A stretch of 6,553 nucleotides of DNA. Origin: an uncultured Bacteroidales bacterium. Its GTDB lineage: Bacteria; Bacteroidota; Bacteroidia; Bacteroidales; Marinilabiliaceae. Under the pieces are notes generated by a model. The model made no database searches and had not been told where the DNA came from. It was given only the letters and a program-made list of their open reading frames with translations. Of this stretch, positions 1 through 6,497 are shown piece after piece. Where the stretch lies: the NCBI GenBank assembly GCA_934699135.1, contig CAKUVM010000068.1, forward strand, positions 1-6,553. The letters are read 5' to 3'. Positions within the stretch are counted from its first letter, which is position 1, and each line of letters starts with the position of its first letter. Made by a program: the position numbers and the translations under genes.

Positions 1-63
1 TCCTGCTTAACCAACTGACTTTTAATTATTTACGCTGTCACATAGCATTTATTTCCACATAAT
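1..63. other. AT-rich region downstream of the last gene
   Basis: This stretch follows the TGA stop of the 117-aa lipoprotein gene. It is clearly more AT-rich than the genes. Read on the minus strand it has stops in all three frames (TAA soon after the TGA in the same frame, TGA and TAA in the other two). I see no hairpin plus U-run terminator and no TAnnTTTG promoter element. Nothing in it resembles the continuation of a starch-binding domain, which argues that the upstream gene ends here rather than being split by a single frameshift. Whether the transcript continues to a gene beyond the window is unknown. Confidence 0.5.
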
Positions 64-417
64 TCAAAACAGCTTCTCAATGGCCGCACGAAGATCCGCC
101 GTGCGTATCTTGCCGTCGGGCGTGGCCTCTACCTCAGAGGTTGAGTTGCCAAGGATCACGTTGTAATCAACTTCATCTGCCTGCTGGCCTTTGGTTGTGA
201 GACTGGGCGTGAAGATGGTCACGAGGGTGTCCACCTTTTCGTCAAGATTGGCAAAGTTCACCGCTCCCGCGGCCTCAACAGTGAAGTTGGTGGCAATCAT
301 CTGGTCGGCGGGAGTCTCGGCGTTGGCCTGCGGCTGCTGCCAGTCGTTGTAGCTGTCGTCATCGCAGGCCGCGAAGGCGAGCATGGCGATGGCCAGAGTG
401 GAATATATCGGTTTCAT
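64..417 (-). CDS. Short SusE/SusF-like lipoprotein, N-terminal domain only (probably truncated)
   Basis: This encodes a 117-aa predicted surface lipoprotein. The signal peptide spans residues 1-17 (MKPIYSTLAIAMLAFAA), and the lipid-attachment Cys18 sits in an FAAC lipobox. DDD follows at once, an acidic run of the kind that sends Bacteroidota lipoproteins to the cell surface. Residues about 40-115 look like the N-terminal domain of SusE/SusF-type outer-membrane proteins (the DUF5115-like group), including the late TADLRAAIEKLF element. Family members as I know them continue into one or more starch-binding domains. Here a TGA stops the protein at that domain boundary. The start chosen is the ATG at 417, because it opens directly into the signal peptide; the 13 extra upstream codons would spoil it. 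It sits where susF would be in a Sus operon, 89 nt after the susE-like gene and behind a possible terminator. It may be a decayed susF-like gene or a genuine short lipoprotein. The CDS call is firmer than the family call. Confidence 0.72.
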   Translation of the reverse strand: MKPIYSTLAIAMLAFAACDDDSYNDWQQPQANAETPADQMIATNFTVEAAGAVNFANLDEKVDTLVTIFTPSLTTKGQQADEVDYNVILGNSTSEVEATPDGKIRTADLRAAIEKLF

Positions 418-431
418 AAGAGAATGCTCTT
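418..431 (-). promoter_or_regulatory. Small hairpin touching the start codon of the 117-aa lipoprotein gene
   Basis: The mRNA reads AAGAG-CAUU-CUCUU immediately before the AUG, a perfect 5-bp stem with a 4-nt loop. It is preceded by an A-run (432-435 and nearby). Folding would bury the initiation region and could lower translation. The stem is short and AU-containing, so it may be chance; there is no other evidence of regulation. Confidence 0.25.
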
Positions 432-442
432 TTTTGTTGGTT

Positions 443-486
443 AAAAGGGCCGCCACCCTCTCGCCCTGTGGCTAAGGGCGACGGCC
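443..486 (-). terminator. Compound hairpin plus U-run between the susE-like gene and the short lipoprotein gene
   Basis: In the mRNA an outer 5-bp stem GGCCG/CGGCC (486-482 with 452-448) encloses an inner 7-bp stem UCGCCCU/AGGGCGA (481-475 with 467-461). The inner loop is 7 nt (474-468), and an 8-nt purine-rich bulge (460-453) lies on the 3' side. One C and then UUUU (446-443) follow. This has the layout of a rho-independent terminator, but with a short U-run and an asymmetric bulge, so it is likely leaky. It lies 21 nt after the stop of the susE-like gene and could reduce read-through into the last gene. The pairing is read directly; the termination role is inferred. Confidence 0.5.
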
Positions 487-506
487 TTGTCTTGTTTTGT
501 TTTTGC

Positions 507-1709
507 CTACTTTGCCGTGAAGGCGTAGGAGCCGTCAACATCGTTGAAGGTGACAATCCACGTGCCCTCGGGGACGGAGATGTTGGCACCATTGCCCACA
601 CCGACGCCATAGGGGAACTCGGAGCTGCCCCAGTTGGTATCCCAACTGCCAGCGGTGAGGAACTTGGCCGTGGTGCCACCGGCGGGAGCCTCAAGGGTGT
701 AGCTCCAGAGGTGGTTGTGGCCTGCCATGCAGTCAGCCGTGCTGAAGGGCGTCATGGCGTTGGTAGCGTCCCAGCCGTTGAAATCGCCGCAGATGGCTAT
801 GGATTCGTAGACCTTGGGAGCTGCGCCGTCATAGGGCTCAACGGACACGGTGTTCTCCTCATTGTTCAACGTCACAGTGTAGTAGCCGTTCTCGGCCACG
901 GTGATGTTGCCAGAGCCGCCATCTTGGAAGACGAAAGCGCCGTCGTTCATGCCCCACTGGTCTTCCCAATCGCCACGCTGGCGGATGATCTTGAAGCCGT
1001 CGGTGGTCAGGTAACCATTGAACACAAGGGTTCCCTTGCCCGTGTTGGAGTTATACTTGGCGCCGGAAATGATGGACATGGTGAAGTTGGAGACGCCAAG
1101 AGCCTCTGGCGTGTTGGTCCACTTGCCGTCGCCAATGCATGCGCCAATGAGATACCACATCTCCGGATCGGCATCCTTGAGGGCGATGTAATATGGCGTC
1201 GTGTTGAATTTCAAAGTGTTGGAGCAAATGGTCAAGTCGTTCTGCTCAGCCTTGGCGTTTGGCGTGGCCTGGACGCGGACGTAGACCTCCTGCTCCGCTG
1301 GCACGTCAGCCTCGCCTTCCCATCCGCTGAGAGCGGCGATGGCACGGCAGACGTCTTTGGCGGCCACTTGTTGACGGCACTGGTTGGTGACGTCTAGCGC
1401 ATAGTAGTCCGCCACGGTGGTGCCGCTCTCATCGGCTAGCTGGTCGGCATAAGATGTCGTGAACTCGCCAGAGGCGGAGATTTGTACATTGTAGTTGACC
1501 ACAAGATGGAAGCCCCAGTTTGGCTGGCTCCAAGTGAGCCGGAGGCTATCTGTCAGAGCCAGGTCAATAAGTTGGTCGGCGTAAGCCGGAGTGTTGAGAA
1601 CGAACTCCGTGGCCGGCGCGATGGTTGGGTTGTCATCGCGGTCGTCATCGCAAGAGGCGAGGCACACGGCCGTGGCGAGCGCGATGGTGGAATATGCTAG
1701 ATATTTCAT
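507..1709 (-). CDS. susE: SusE-like outer-membrane starch-binding lipoprotein
   Basis: This 400-aa surface lipoprotein probably binds alpha-glucan without enzymatic activity and keeps substrate near the SusCD complex. The signal peptide is residues 1-19 with lipobox LASC, and Cys20 is followed by DDDRDD, a strongly acidic surface-export tail. Residues about 30-170 form a SusE-type N-terminal Ig/Fn3-like domain (ATEFVLNTPAYADQL and an LRLTWSQP strand). Two C-terminal starch-binding-type modules follow: about 184-292 (MWYLIGACIGDGKWTN; Trp248 and Trp252) and about 300-400 (ICGDFNGWDATNAMTPF; Trp313, Trp335, Trp356, Trp360, with KFLTAGSWDTNWG). An N-domain plus two modules and about 400 aa fit SusE; SusF has one more module. 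The start is the ATG at 1709, because an ATG 22 codons upstream would put an Arg/Lys-rich stretch before the signal peptide. The leader AAGACAAAAAGAAAGAAG is A/purine-rich. The gene lies 81 nt after susD, very likely in the same operon. Starch specificity is inferred from family and neighbours. Confidence 0.88.
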   Translation of the reverse strand: MKYLAYSTIALATAVCLASCDDDRDDNPTIAPATEFVLNTPAYADQLIDLALTDSLRLTWSQPNWGFHLVVNYNVQISASGEFTTSYADQLADESGTTVADYYALDVTNQCRQQVAAKDVCRAIAALSGWEGEADVPAEQEVYVRVQATPNAKAEQNDLTICSNTLKFNTTPYYIALKDADPEMWYLIGACIGDGKWTNTPEALGVSNFTMSIISGAKYNSNTGKGTLVFNGYLTTDGFKIIRQRGDWEDQWGMNDGAFVFQDGGSGNITVAENGYYTVTLNNEENTVSVEPYDGAAPKVYESIAICGDFNGWDATNAMTPFSTADCMAGHNHLWSYTLEAPAGGTTAKFLTAGSWDTNWGSSEFPYGVGVGNGANISVPEGTWIVTFNDVDGSYAFTAK

Positions 1710-1743
1710 AATCTTCTTTCTTTTTGTCTTATCCTCGGCTCTG

Positions 1744-1766
1744 GCCCGCCGCCAAATGCGGCGGGC
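1744..1766 (-). promoter_or_regulatory. Perfect GC hairpin in the susD-susE gap
   Basis: The mRNA contains GCCCGCCGC-AUUUG-GCGGCGGGC, a perfect 9-bp all-GC stem with a 5-nt loop, starting 24 nt after the susD stop and ending 34 nt before the susE-like start. No U-run follows on either strand, so it is not a standard intrinsic terminator. More likely it protects the 3' end of the abundant susCD message from decay, or weakly attenuates transcription, so that SusCD is made in excess of SusE. The structure is seen directly; the role is inferred. Confidence 0.6.
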
Positions 1767-1790
1767 ATGGCGCAAGGACGCTAGTCTTGA

Positions 1791-3386
1791 TTAGAAACCA
1801 GGGTTTTGGACAAGGTTGCGGTTTGCGTTGAGATCTGTAGCCGGGATCGCGAAGAGGTTGAGATCTTTCGAGAAATTCTGCCCGGCGTAAGAGCCGCCCT
1901 TCCACTGCCACGTGTAGCCGGTGTTGCCGCCGAACTTGCCGAAGCGTATGAGCGTGGAGCGACGGTAGCCCTCGAAGTAGAACTCACGGCTCCACTCGTC
2001 GCAGATGACGTCAAGATTGGCGCTTGGCAGCTGACTGGCATTGGCGCGGCTGCGGAGCTCGTTGATGGCATCCAGACCATCGGCGGAAGCGAGGCCGCCA
2101 TTTCGGCGAGCCGTGGCCTCGGCATAGATGAGGTAGGCCTCGGCCTTGCGCATCAGAGGCCAATCCATGTCGACAAACTTGGCATCGTGGGCGCTGCCAC
2201 CGGTGGCGTAGTAGTTGTTGAACTTGACCGTGGCGTAACCTTTCTTGAAGTCGTCATTGGCATCAATGTTCAGAGTGCGCTCCTTGCTCCAGAAGAGGGC
2301 GCGGTCATCGCCGGCCACCTTTACCATCTGCTGAGCGTCGGTGTCTGTCGGCATCCTAGACTCCTCTACAAACTTCTCGATGAGCTGTGGACGAGCGCGG
2401 TTGCCCTCCCAGGTCTGAGAACATCCGTTACCATTACCTCGGTCAGCTGTCACGTACATATCGCTATTGAAAGTGGACGCGATGGCGAAAAGCGAAGAGC
2501 AGTAGGCGGCGGAGATGGAGCCATCTTGGAGGACAGGCAGAATGAACTCGTAGGCAGCATCGGTCTCGCCATTGTCGCCCATAAAGAGTGTCTGATAGGC
2601 AGAGAACTCATTAACGGGGGCCTTGGCCAGCTCATAGTCAGAGCCCATAACCTTCTGGGCGTAGGCCTCGGCATCGGCGTAGCGATCTACGCCAATATAT
2701 GTCTCGGCGTTAAGGTAGAGGCGGGCGAGGAGAAGCCATGCCGCGGCCTTGTCGGCTCGACCGTAGCCCTCGTCGGAACTCTTCTTTGCCTTGGGCTCCA
2801 TCATGTCTTTCTCACACTCAAGAAGCTCTTTCTCAATGAAATCGAAGATCTCGGCGCGAGAGTATTGCGGAGCCGCGTCGGTGGTGACGCTCACCTTGAA
2901 CGGAATGTTGCCCCAACCATCCATAAGGTAGTAATAGTGGAGGGCGCGGAGGAAGCGCATCTCGGCGGTCATGGTGGCGTCGCCGGAGTAGTTTTCCAAG
3001 AAGTGGTTGCACATGGTGACGCCGTTGTAGAGGCGATAGTAGAAGCCTCTGAGCATCGGGTGGCCAGAACCCCACTTGTTATAGTTGTATTCAGCGATAC
3101 CCTCATCGCCCCACGCGCATATCATCTCATCCGTAGGGAGGCACTGCGAGTTGATGAGCTGGCGCACATAACCGGCCGTGCCGCCATCGAGGCCGTCAAC
3201 ATCACAGTCGCCGTCAGGGCCGCTCTGGCCAGCGAGGCCAAGCACTGCGTAGCACTTGTTGAAAATGGCGGCCGCGGAAGGGTTGGTGACGACGTTGGGA
3301 TCGATATTGCTCACGTCAAGATCGTCCACACACGCGGTTGCCGAGAAGAGCATAGCCGCCGCGGCAAGAGAATATATAGATTTCAT
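1791..3386 (-). CDS. susD: SusD-type glycan-binding surface lipoprotein (SusD/RagB family)
   Basis: This complete 531-aa lipoprotein caps the SusC barrel and binds glycan at the cell surface. The signal peptide is residues 1-18 and the lipobox is ATAC with Cys19; VDDLDV follows, an acidic surface-export tail. The N-terminal SusD-like domain with TPR-type helices is visible at about 25-230 (GRADKAAAWLLLARLYLNA at 209-227). The C-terminal SusD/RagB region shows MRKAEAYLIYAEA (412-424), INELRSRAN (441-449), EWSREFYFEGYRRS (464-477), RFGKF (481-485) and the family ending IPATDLNANRNLVQNPGF. From memory it resembles B. thetaiotaomicron SusD more than generic SusDs: YAVLGLAGQSGPDGD (46-60), LPTDE (83-87) and DAEAYAQKVMGSDYEL (238-253) have close counterparts there. 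That supports starch or another alpha-glucan. The start is the ATG at 3386, 30 nt after susC, with an A-rich leader (AACAATTAATAAGCAAACACG) and no clear Shine-Dalgarno. It is surely cotranscribed with susC. Confidence 0.96.
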   Translation of the reverse strand: MKSIYSLAAAAMLFSATACVDDLDVSNIDPNVVTNPSAAAIFNKCYAVLGLAGQSGPDGDCDVDGLDGGTAGYVRQLINSQCLPTDEMICAWGDEGIAEYNYNKWGSGHPMLRGFYYRLYNGVTMCNHFLENYSGDATMTAEMRFLRALHYYYLMDGWGNIPFKVSVTTDAAPQYSRAEIFDFIEKELLECEKDMMEPKAKKSSDEGYGRADKAAAWLLLARLYLNAETYIGVDRYADAEAYAQKVMGSDYELAKAPVNEFSAYQTLFMGDNGETDAAYEFILPVLQDGSISAAYCSSLFAIASTFNSDMYVTADRGNGNGCSQTWEGNRARPQLIEKFVEESRMPTDTDAQQMVKVAGDDRALFWSKERTLNIDANDDFKKGYATVKFNNYYATGGSAHDAKFVDMDWPLMRKAEAYLIYAEATARRNGGLASADGLDAINELRSRANASQLPSANLDVICDEWSREFYFEGYRRSTLIRFGKFGGNTGYTWQWKGGSYAGQNFSKDLNLFAIPATDLNANRNLVQNPGF

Positions 3387-3416
3387 CGTGTTTGCTTATT
3401 AATTGTTGCTTACGAA

Positions 3417-6400
3417 TTAGAAGTTGAGCGTCAGACCCACCAGGCCGGTGAACGGGCGCGGGTAGATGTTGTTGTCAATGCCACCGTCAACCTCGGGGTC
3501 GATGCCCTTGTAGTCCGTGATGGTGAAGACGTTAGACGCAGTGGCGTAGACGCGGCCTGAGAGCTTGGAGCCGAAGAGATCCGAGAAGCTGTAGCCGAGC
3601 GTGATATTGTCACACTTGAGGAAAGAAGCGTTCTGCACGAAGTAGTCTGAGAGTACGCTATTCCAAGTCTGCCAAGCCTTTCCAAGCACGTTTTTCGGGC
3701 GGTTGGCGATATATCCGTTTGTATATACGCCTGCCTTGGAGACGTTGCTGGCGCCAGCCTCAAAGTCGTTGAAGACATAGTTGCCCACGTTGGCGCGGAG
3801 CGAGAAACTGAAGTCCACGTTGCGCCACTGGAGGCGGCTAGAGAGGCCGAAGTTCCAAGGCGCGGCCGGGCTCTTGTAGTAGTAACGGTCGGATTCATTG
3901 ATGATGCCGTCGGCGTTGCGGTCAACGAACATACCCTCAATGGGGGTGCCGTCCTCGGCATAGACCTGCTGGTAGACGTAGAAGCTTTTTGCGGCATGAC
4001 CCACGGTGTGAGCCTGGCAGTTGTTGCCCGTGCCGGACGAGATTCCGCCAACCTCAACCTTATAGCCCTCTTCGCCAATGAGCTCGGTGATCTCATTTTT
4101 GTTGTATGCGGCGTTGGCGGTCAGCTCCCAGTGCCAATCCTCTGTCTGGACGGGGCGGACGGTGAGCGCGAGCTCCACGCCCTTGTTCTCAAGCGAGCCG
4201 ATGTTGCCAGTCACCTGGTTGCGGAAGTTTGAGCCTGCGGCCACATAGACCGTGTTGAGCAGGTCGGTGGTCTTGCGGAAATAATAGTCGCCGCTGAAGG
4301 TGACACGGTCGCGGAGGAAGCTCAGGTCTAGGCCCACGTTATACGTCTCTGTGGTCTCCCAAGTGATGTCTTGGTTGTAGGCATCGGGGCGCGCCAGAGA
4401 GCCGTCGCCAATGATTGGGTACCTGTTGTTGGTGCCTGTGTTGAGGGTGTAGGTGGGCAGGTAGCCGTAGTCTCCAATGCCCTCCTGCTGGCCGGTCTGG
4501 CCGTAGCCGAGACGTATCTTGGCGTCGCTGAGCCAATCAACGTCGGCAAGGAAAGCCTCGTCCTTGACCCTCCAGCCAAAAGCGAAAGAGGGGAAGAGGG
4601 CCCAATGGTCGGAGAAGCGGCTGGAGCCGTCATAACGCACAGTGGCCGTGAGCATATAACGGTCGAGCAGGCTATAGTTGGCGCGGCCGAAGAAAGAGAC
4701 TATGTAGTTCTCGCCCTTAGACAGTTTCTTGTCGTAGTTATACGGCGTGCCGGCGAGCGAAGCGTCATTGTTGGTCGGTTGGTAGAGGCCGCCGCCGGCA
4801 GTCTCTTGCTCATGATGGAACTTCTGATACTCGTAGCCCGCCATGATGTCGAAGTGGTTGGCATCGTTGAAGTCTTTGAGATACTGGGCATAGGCGTTGA
4901 AAGAGAGGTTGTATTTGTCAATCTTGTCGTAGCCGGAGTATCCGTAGTAGGGGTTGGTGGAAGAACCGGCGTCAATGTCGGTAGACTCCTTACCGGTGGA
5001 GACGTCGAAACCAAAGTTGGCGTGCAGCTGAAGATCCTCGAAGCCGTGAATCTTGTAGGTGCCCTCAATGTTGCCAATCACGCTCTTAGAGGTGGCGCGC
5101 TTGTCTTGCTGGTTGAGCAGCGCGACAGGGTTCTTGGTGGCGTTGGTGTTAATGATGTAGGGCCAGCTGCTGTCGTTGTAGCTGTTGTCCTTCTTCAGCC
5201 ACTGATAGTAGCCGCCGTAGTTCTTGAACTTCTCGTCATCGGAGCGCACAGGCTGCGACGGGTCGAACCACACTGCCGCGCCCACGGCATCGGTGTTGGC
5301 ATAGGTGGTCTTGGCAATCATACCCTTGCCGTTGATATTGAAGGTCAAGTGCTTGTCCAAGAAGTTGGGAGAGAGGTTGAACGACACCGTGGTGCGCTTG
5401 AAGTCAGACGTCTTCAGGATACCCTCCTGACCCGTGTAACCGACCGAGGCGCGATATGTCAGACGGTCGGTGCCGCCCGAGATTGTGAGGTTGTGATCGG
5501 TGCCGAGAGCCACGCGATAAATCTCTTCTTGCCAGTCGGTATTCGCCGTGCCGAGGAGCTTGGCGGGGTCGGAGTCCTCGCCGAAGAGGCTCTTGATAAA
5601 AGAGCGATACTCGTCACCGTTCATCACGTCGATGGTCTTCTTTTTCGTCGAGACGCTCATATTGCCAGAGTAGGCTATATGCGGACGCTTGCCCTTGACA
5701 CCCTTCTTGGTGGTGATGATGATGACGCCATTGGAACCGCGCGAACCGTAAATGGCCGTGGCGGAAGCGTCTTTCAGCACGGTGAACGTCTCAATATCTG
5801 AGGGGTTAACCATAGAGAGGGGGTTGGAGAGACCCTTGACGCCAGAGTTGTCCATGGCGAGACCGTCAATGACAATGAGAGGGTCGTTGGAGGCGTTGAG
5901 TGAGGAGCCGCCGCGGATACGGATGGTGGCACCGCCACCAGGAGTGCCGCTCTGGCTGGTCACGCTCACGCCTGCAATCTTGCCGGTAATCATATCTTGG
6001 GCGTTGGTCACGAGACCCTTGTTCTTCTCATCGGGCCTGATGGCCGTGACTGATCCGGTCATATCGTGCTTGCGCGCGACACCATAGCCGATCACGACCA
6101 CATCGTCAAGCTCCTTTGCGTCAGAAACCATGGCAATGCTCATACCACGGGCGGCAGCCACCTCTTGCGTGGTGTAGCCAATGAACGAGAAGACGAGCGT
6201 GGCACCTTGGTCCGCGCTCAGAGTGAAGTTACCGTCAAAATCTGTCACGGTTCCCTGCGTCGTGCCCTTCACCATCACGGCCACGCCCGGGATGGGCTGC
6301 TGGTCGGCGCCATCGACCACCCTGCCTGTCGCCTCGAAGCTCTGCGCATTCGACGCGATGGTGGTGATGAGGCATGCAACCAGTAGCCAGAACTTTGATC

Positions 6401-6419
6401 TGATTGATTTGCTGTTCAT
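3417..6419 (-). CDS. susC: SusC/RagA-family TonB-dependent outer-membrane transporter
   Basis: This complete 1000-aa TonB-dependent barrel imports oligosaccharides, probably alpha-glucans, across the outer membrane with its SusD partner. The signal peptide is residues 1-25 (cleavage SNA|QS). The carboxypeptidase-regulatory-like domain spans about 28-100 (ATGRVVDGADQQPIPGVAV; FSFIGYTTQEV). The TonB box DDVVVIGYG is at 105-113. The plug spans about 114-240, with GTPGGGATIRIRGGSSL (158-174), PLIVIDG (180-186) and the SusC/RagA signature SDIETFTVLKDASATAIYGS (207-226). The barrel runs from there to the C-terminus, which ends in Phe as outer-membrane barrels do (GLVGLTLNF). An acidic loop DRNADGIINESDR (833-845), common in SusC proteins and possibly metal-binding, is present. 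Length matches SusC-type transporters; I see no frameshift. No STN domain precedes the regulatory-like domain, so there is no sign of anti-sigma signalling. The gene is first in the visible operon. The start is the ATG at 6419, which opens directly into the signal peptide. Confidence 0.97.
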   Translation of the reverse strand: MNSKSIRSKFWLLVACLITTIASNAQSFEATGRVVDGADQQPIPGVAVMVKGTTQGTVTDFDGNFTLSADQGATLVFSFIGYTTQEVAAARGMSIAMVSDAKELDDVVVIGYGVARKHDMTGSVTAIRPDEKNKGLVTNAQDMITGKIAGVSVTSQSGTPGGGATIRIRGGSSLNASNDPLIVIDGLAMDNSGVKGLSNPLSMVNPSDIETFTVLKDASATAIYGSRGSNGVIIITTKKGVKGKRPHIAYSGNMSVSTKKKTIDVMNGDEYRSFIKSLFGEDSDPAKLLGTANTDWQEEIYRVALGTDHNLTISGGTDRLTYRASVGYTGQEGILKTSDFKRTTVSFNLSPNFLDKHLTFNINGKGMIAKTTYANTDAVGAAVWFDPSQPVRSDDEKFKNYGGYYQWLKKDNSYNDSSWPYIINTNATKNPVALLNQQDKRATSKSVIGNIEGTYKIHGFEDLQLHANFGFDVSTGKESTDIDAGSSTNPYYGYSGYDKIDKYNLSFNAYAQYLKDFNDANHFDIMAGYEYQKFHHEQETAGGGLYQPTNNDASLAGTPYNYDKKLSKGENYIVSFFGRANYSLLDRYMLTATVRYDGSSRFSDHWALFPSFAFGWRVKDEAFLADVDWLSDAKIRLGYGQTGQQEGIGDYGYLPTYTLNTGTNNRYPIIGDGSLARPDAYNQDITWETTETYNVGLDLSFLRDRVTFSGDYYFRKTTDLLNTVYVAAGSNFRNQVTGNIGSLENKGVELALTVRPVQTEDWHWELTANAAYNKNEITELIGEEGYKVEVGGISSGTGNNCQAHTVGHAAKSFYVYQQVYAEDGTPIEGMFVDRNADGIINESDRYYYKSPAAPWNFGLSSRLQWRNVDFSFSLRANVGNYVFNDFEAGASNVSKAGVYTNGYIANRPKNVLGKAWQTWNSVLSDYFVQNASFLKCDNITLGYSFSDLFGSKLSGRVYATASNVFTITDYKGIDPEVDGGIDNNIYPRPFTGLVGLTLNF

Positions 6420-6453
6420 ACTCCTTGTAGTTGTTTAGTTTGTTTATTTTTTT
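6420..6453 (-). promoter_or_regulatory. A-rich translation leader of susC with a very close AAGGAG
   Basis: The mRNA just before the susC AUG is A-rich and structure-poor (a run of seven A residues, then UAAACAAACUAAACAACUAC), the type of leader Bacteroidota use for strong initiation. It ends with AAGGAG (6426-6421), a good Shine-Dalgarno sequence but only one base from the AUG, too close for standard use. Initiation is therefore likely driven by the A-rich leader. No CAAA is present on the plus strand between 6420 and 6553, so a TAnnTTTG promoter element facing susC is absent. The promoter is farther upstream or non-consensus. Confidence 0.5.
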
Positions 6454-6456
6454 GTC

Positions 6457-6497
6457 GCAGGGTGTCTCCCCCCCTCGCTCCTCGCCTCCGCCCTGCC
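6457..6497 (-). promoter_or_regulatory. G-rich segment and inverted repeat in the susC 5' leader
   Basis: On the minus strand 6497-6468 holds successive G-runs (GG, GGG, GG, GG, GG, then seven G residues) separated by 1-5 bases. This would allow a two-tier G-quadruplex in DNA or RNA. A 6-bp inverted repeat, GCAGGG (6496-6491) with CCCUGC (6462-6457), brackets the same stretch, so a stem enclosing 28 nt is a competing fold. Either could affect susC transcription or translation. This is read from sequence only; no function is established. Confidence 0.35.

Noticed and set aside
418..456. 13-residue N-terminal extension of the short lipoprotein from an ATG at 456
   Set aside because: It would place a charged stretch before a well-formed signal peptide, and it lies in the A-rich leader and hairpin region.
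468..1397. 309-codon open frame on the plus strand antisense to the susE-like gene
   Set aside because: It overlaps a well-supported lipoprotein gene and has no signal peptide or domain of its own.
1710..1775. 22-residue N-terminal extension of the SusE-like protein from an ATG at 1775
   Set aside because: The extension is Arg/Lys-rich, would bury the signal peptide and lipobox, and runs through the intergenic hairpin. The ATG at 1709 gives a standard lipoprotein start.
1806..3560. 584-codon open frame on the plus strand antisense to susD
   Set aside because: It lies opposite a certain SusD gene, and its product is a Val/Ala/Gly/Glu/Arg-rich string without any recognisable domain. It is explained by the codon use of the GC-rich real gene.
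4371..5801. 476-codon open frame on the plus strand antisense to susC
   Set aside because: Same reason: full overlap with a well-supported TonB-dependent transporter and low-complexity Val/Gly-rich translation.
6372..6383. Lipobox-like LVAC at residues 13-16 of SusC
   Set aside because: The hydrophobic stretch before Cys16 is only about six residues, too short for a lipoprotein signal. A normal signal-peptidase I site (SNA|QS) follows at residue 25, and SusC proteins are not lipoproteins.
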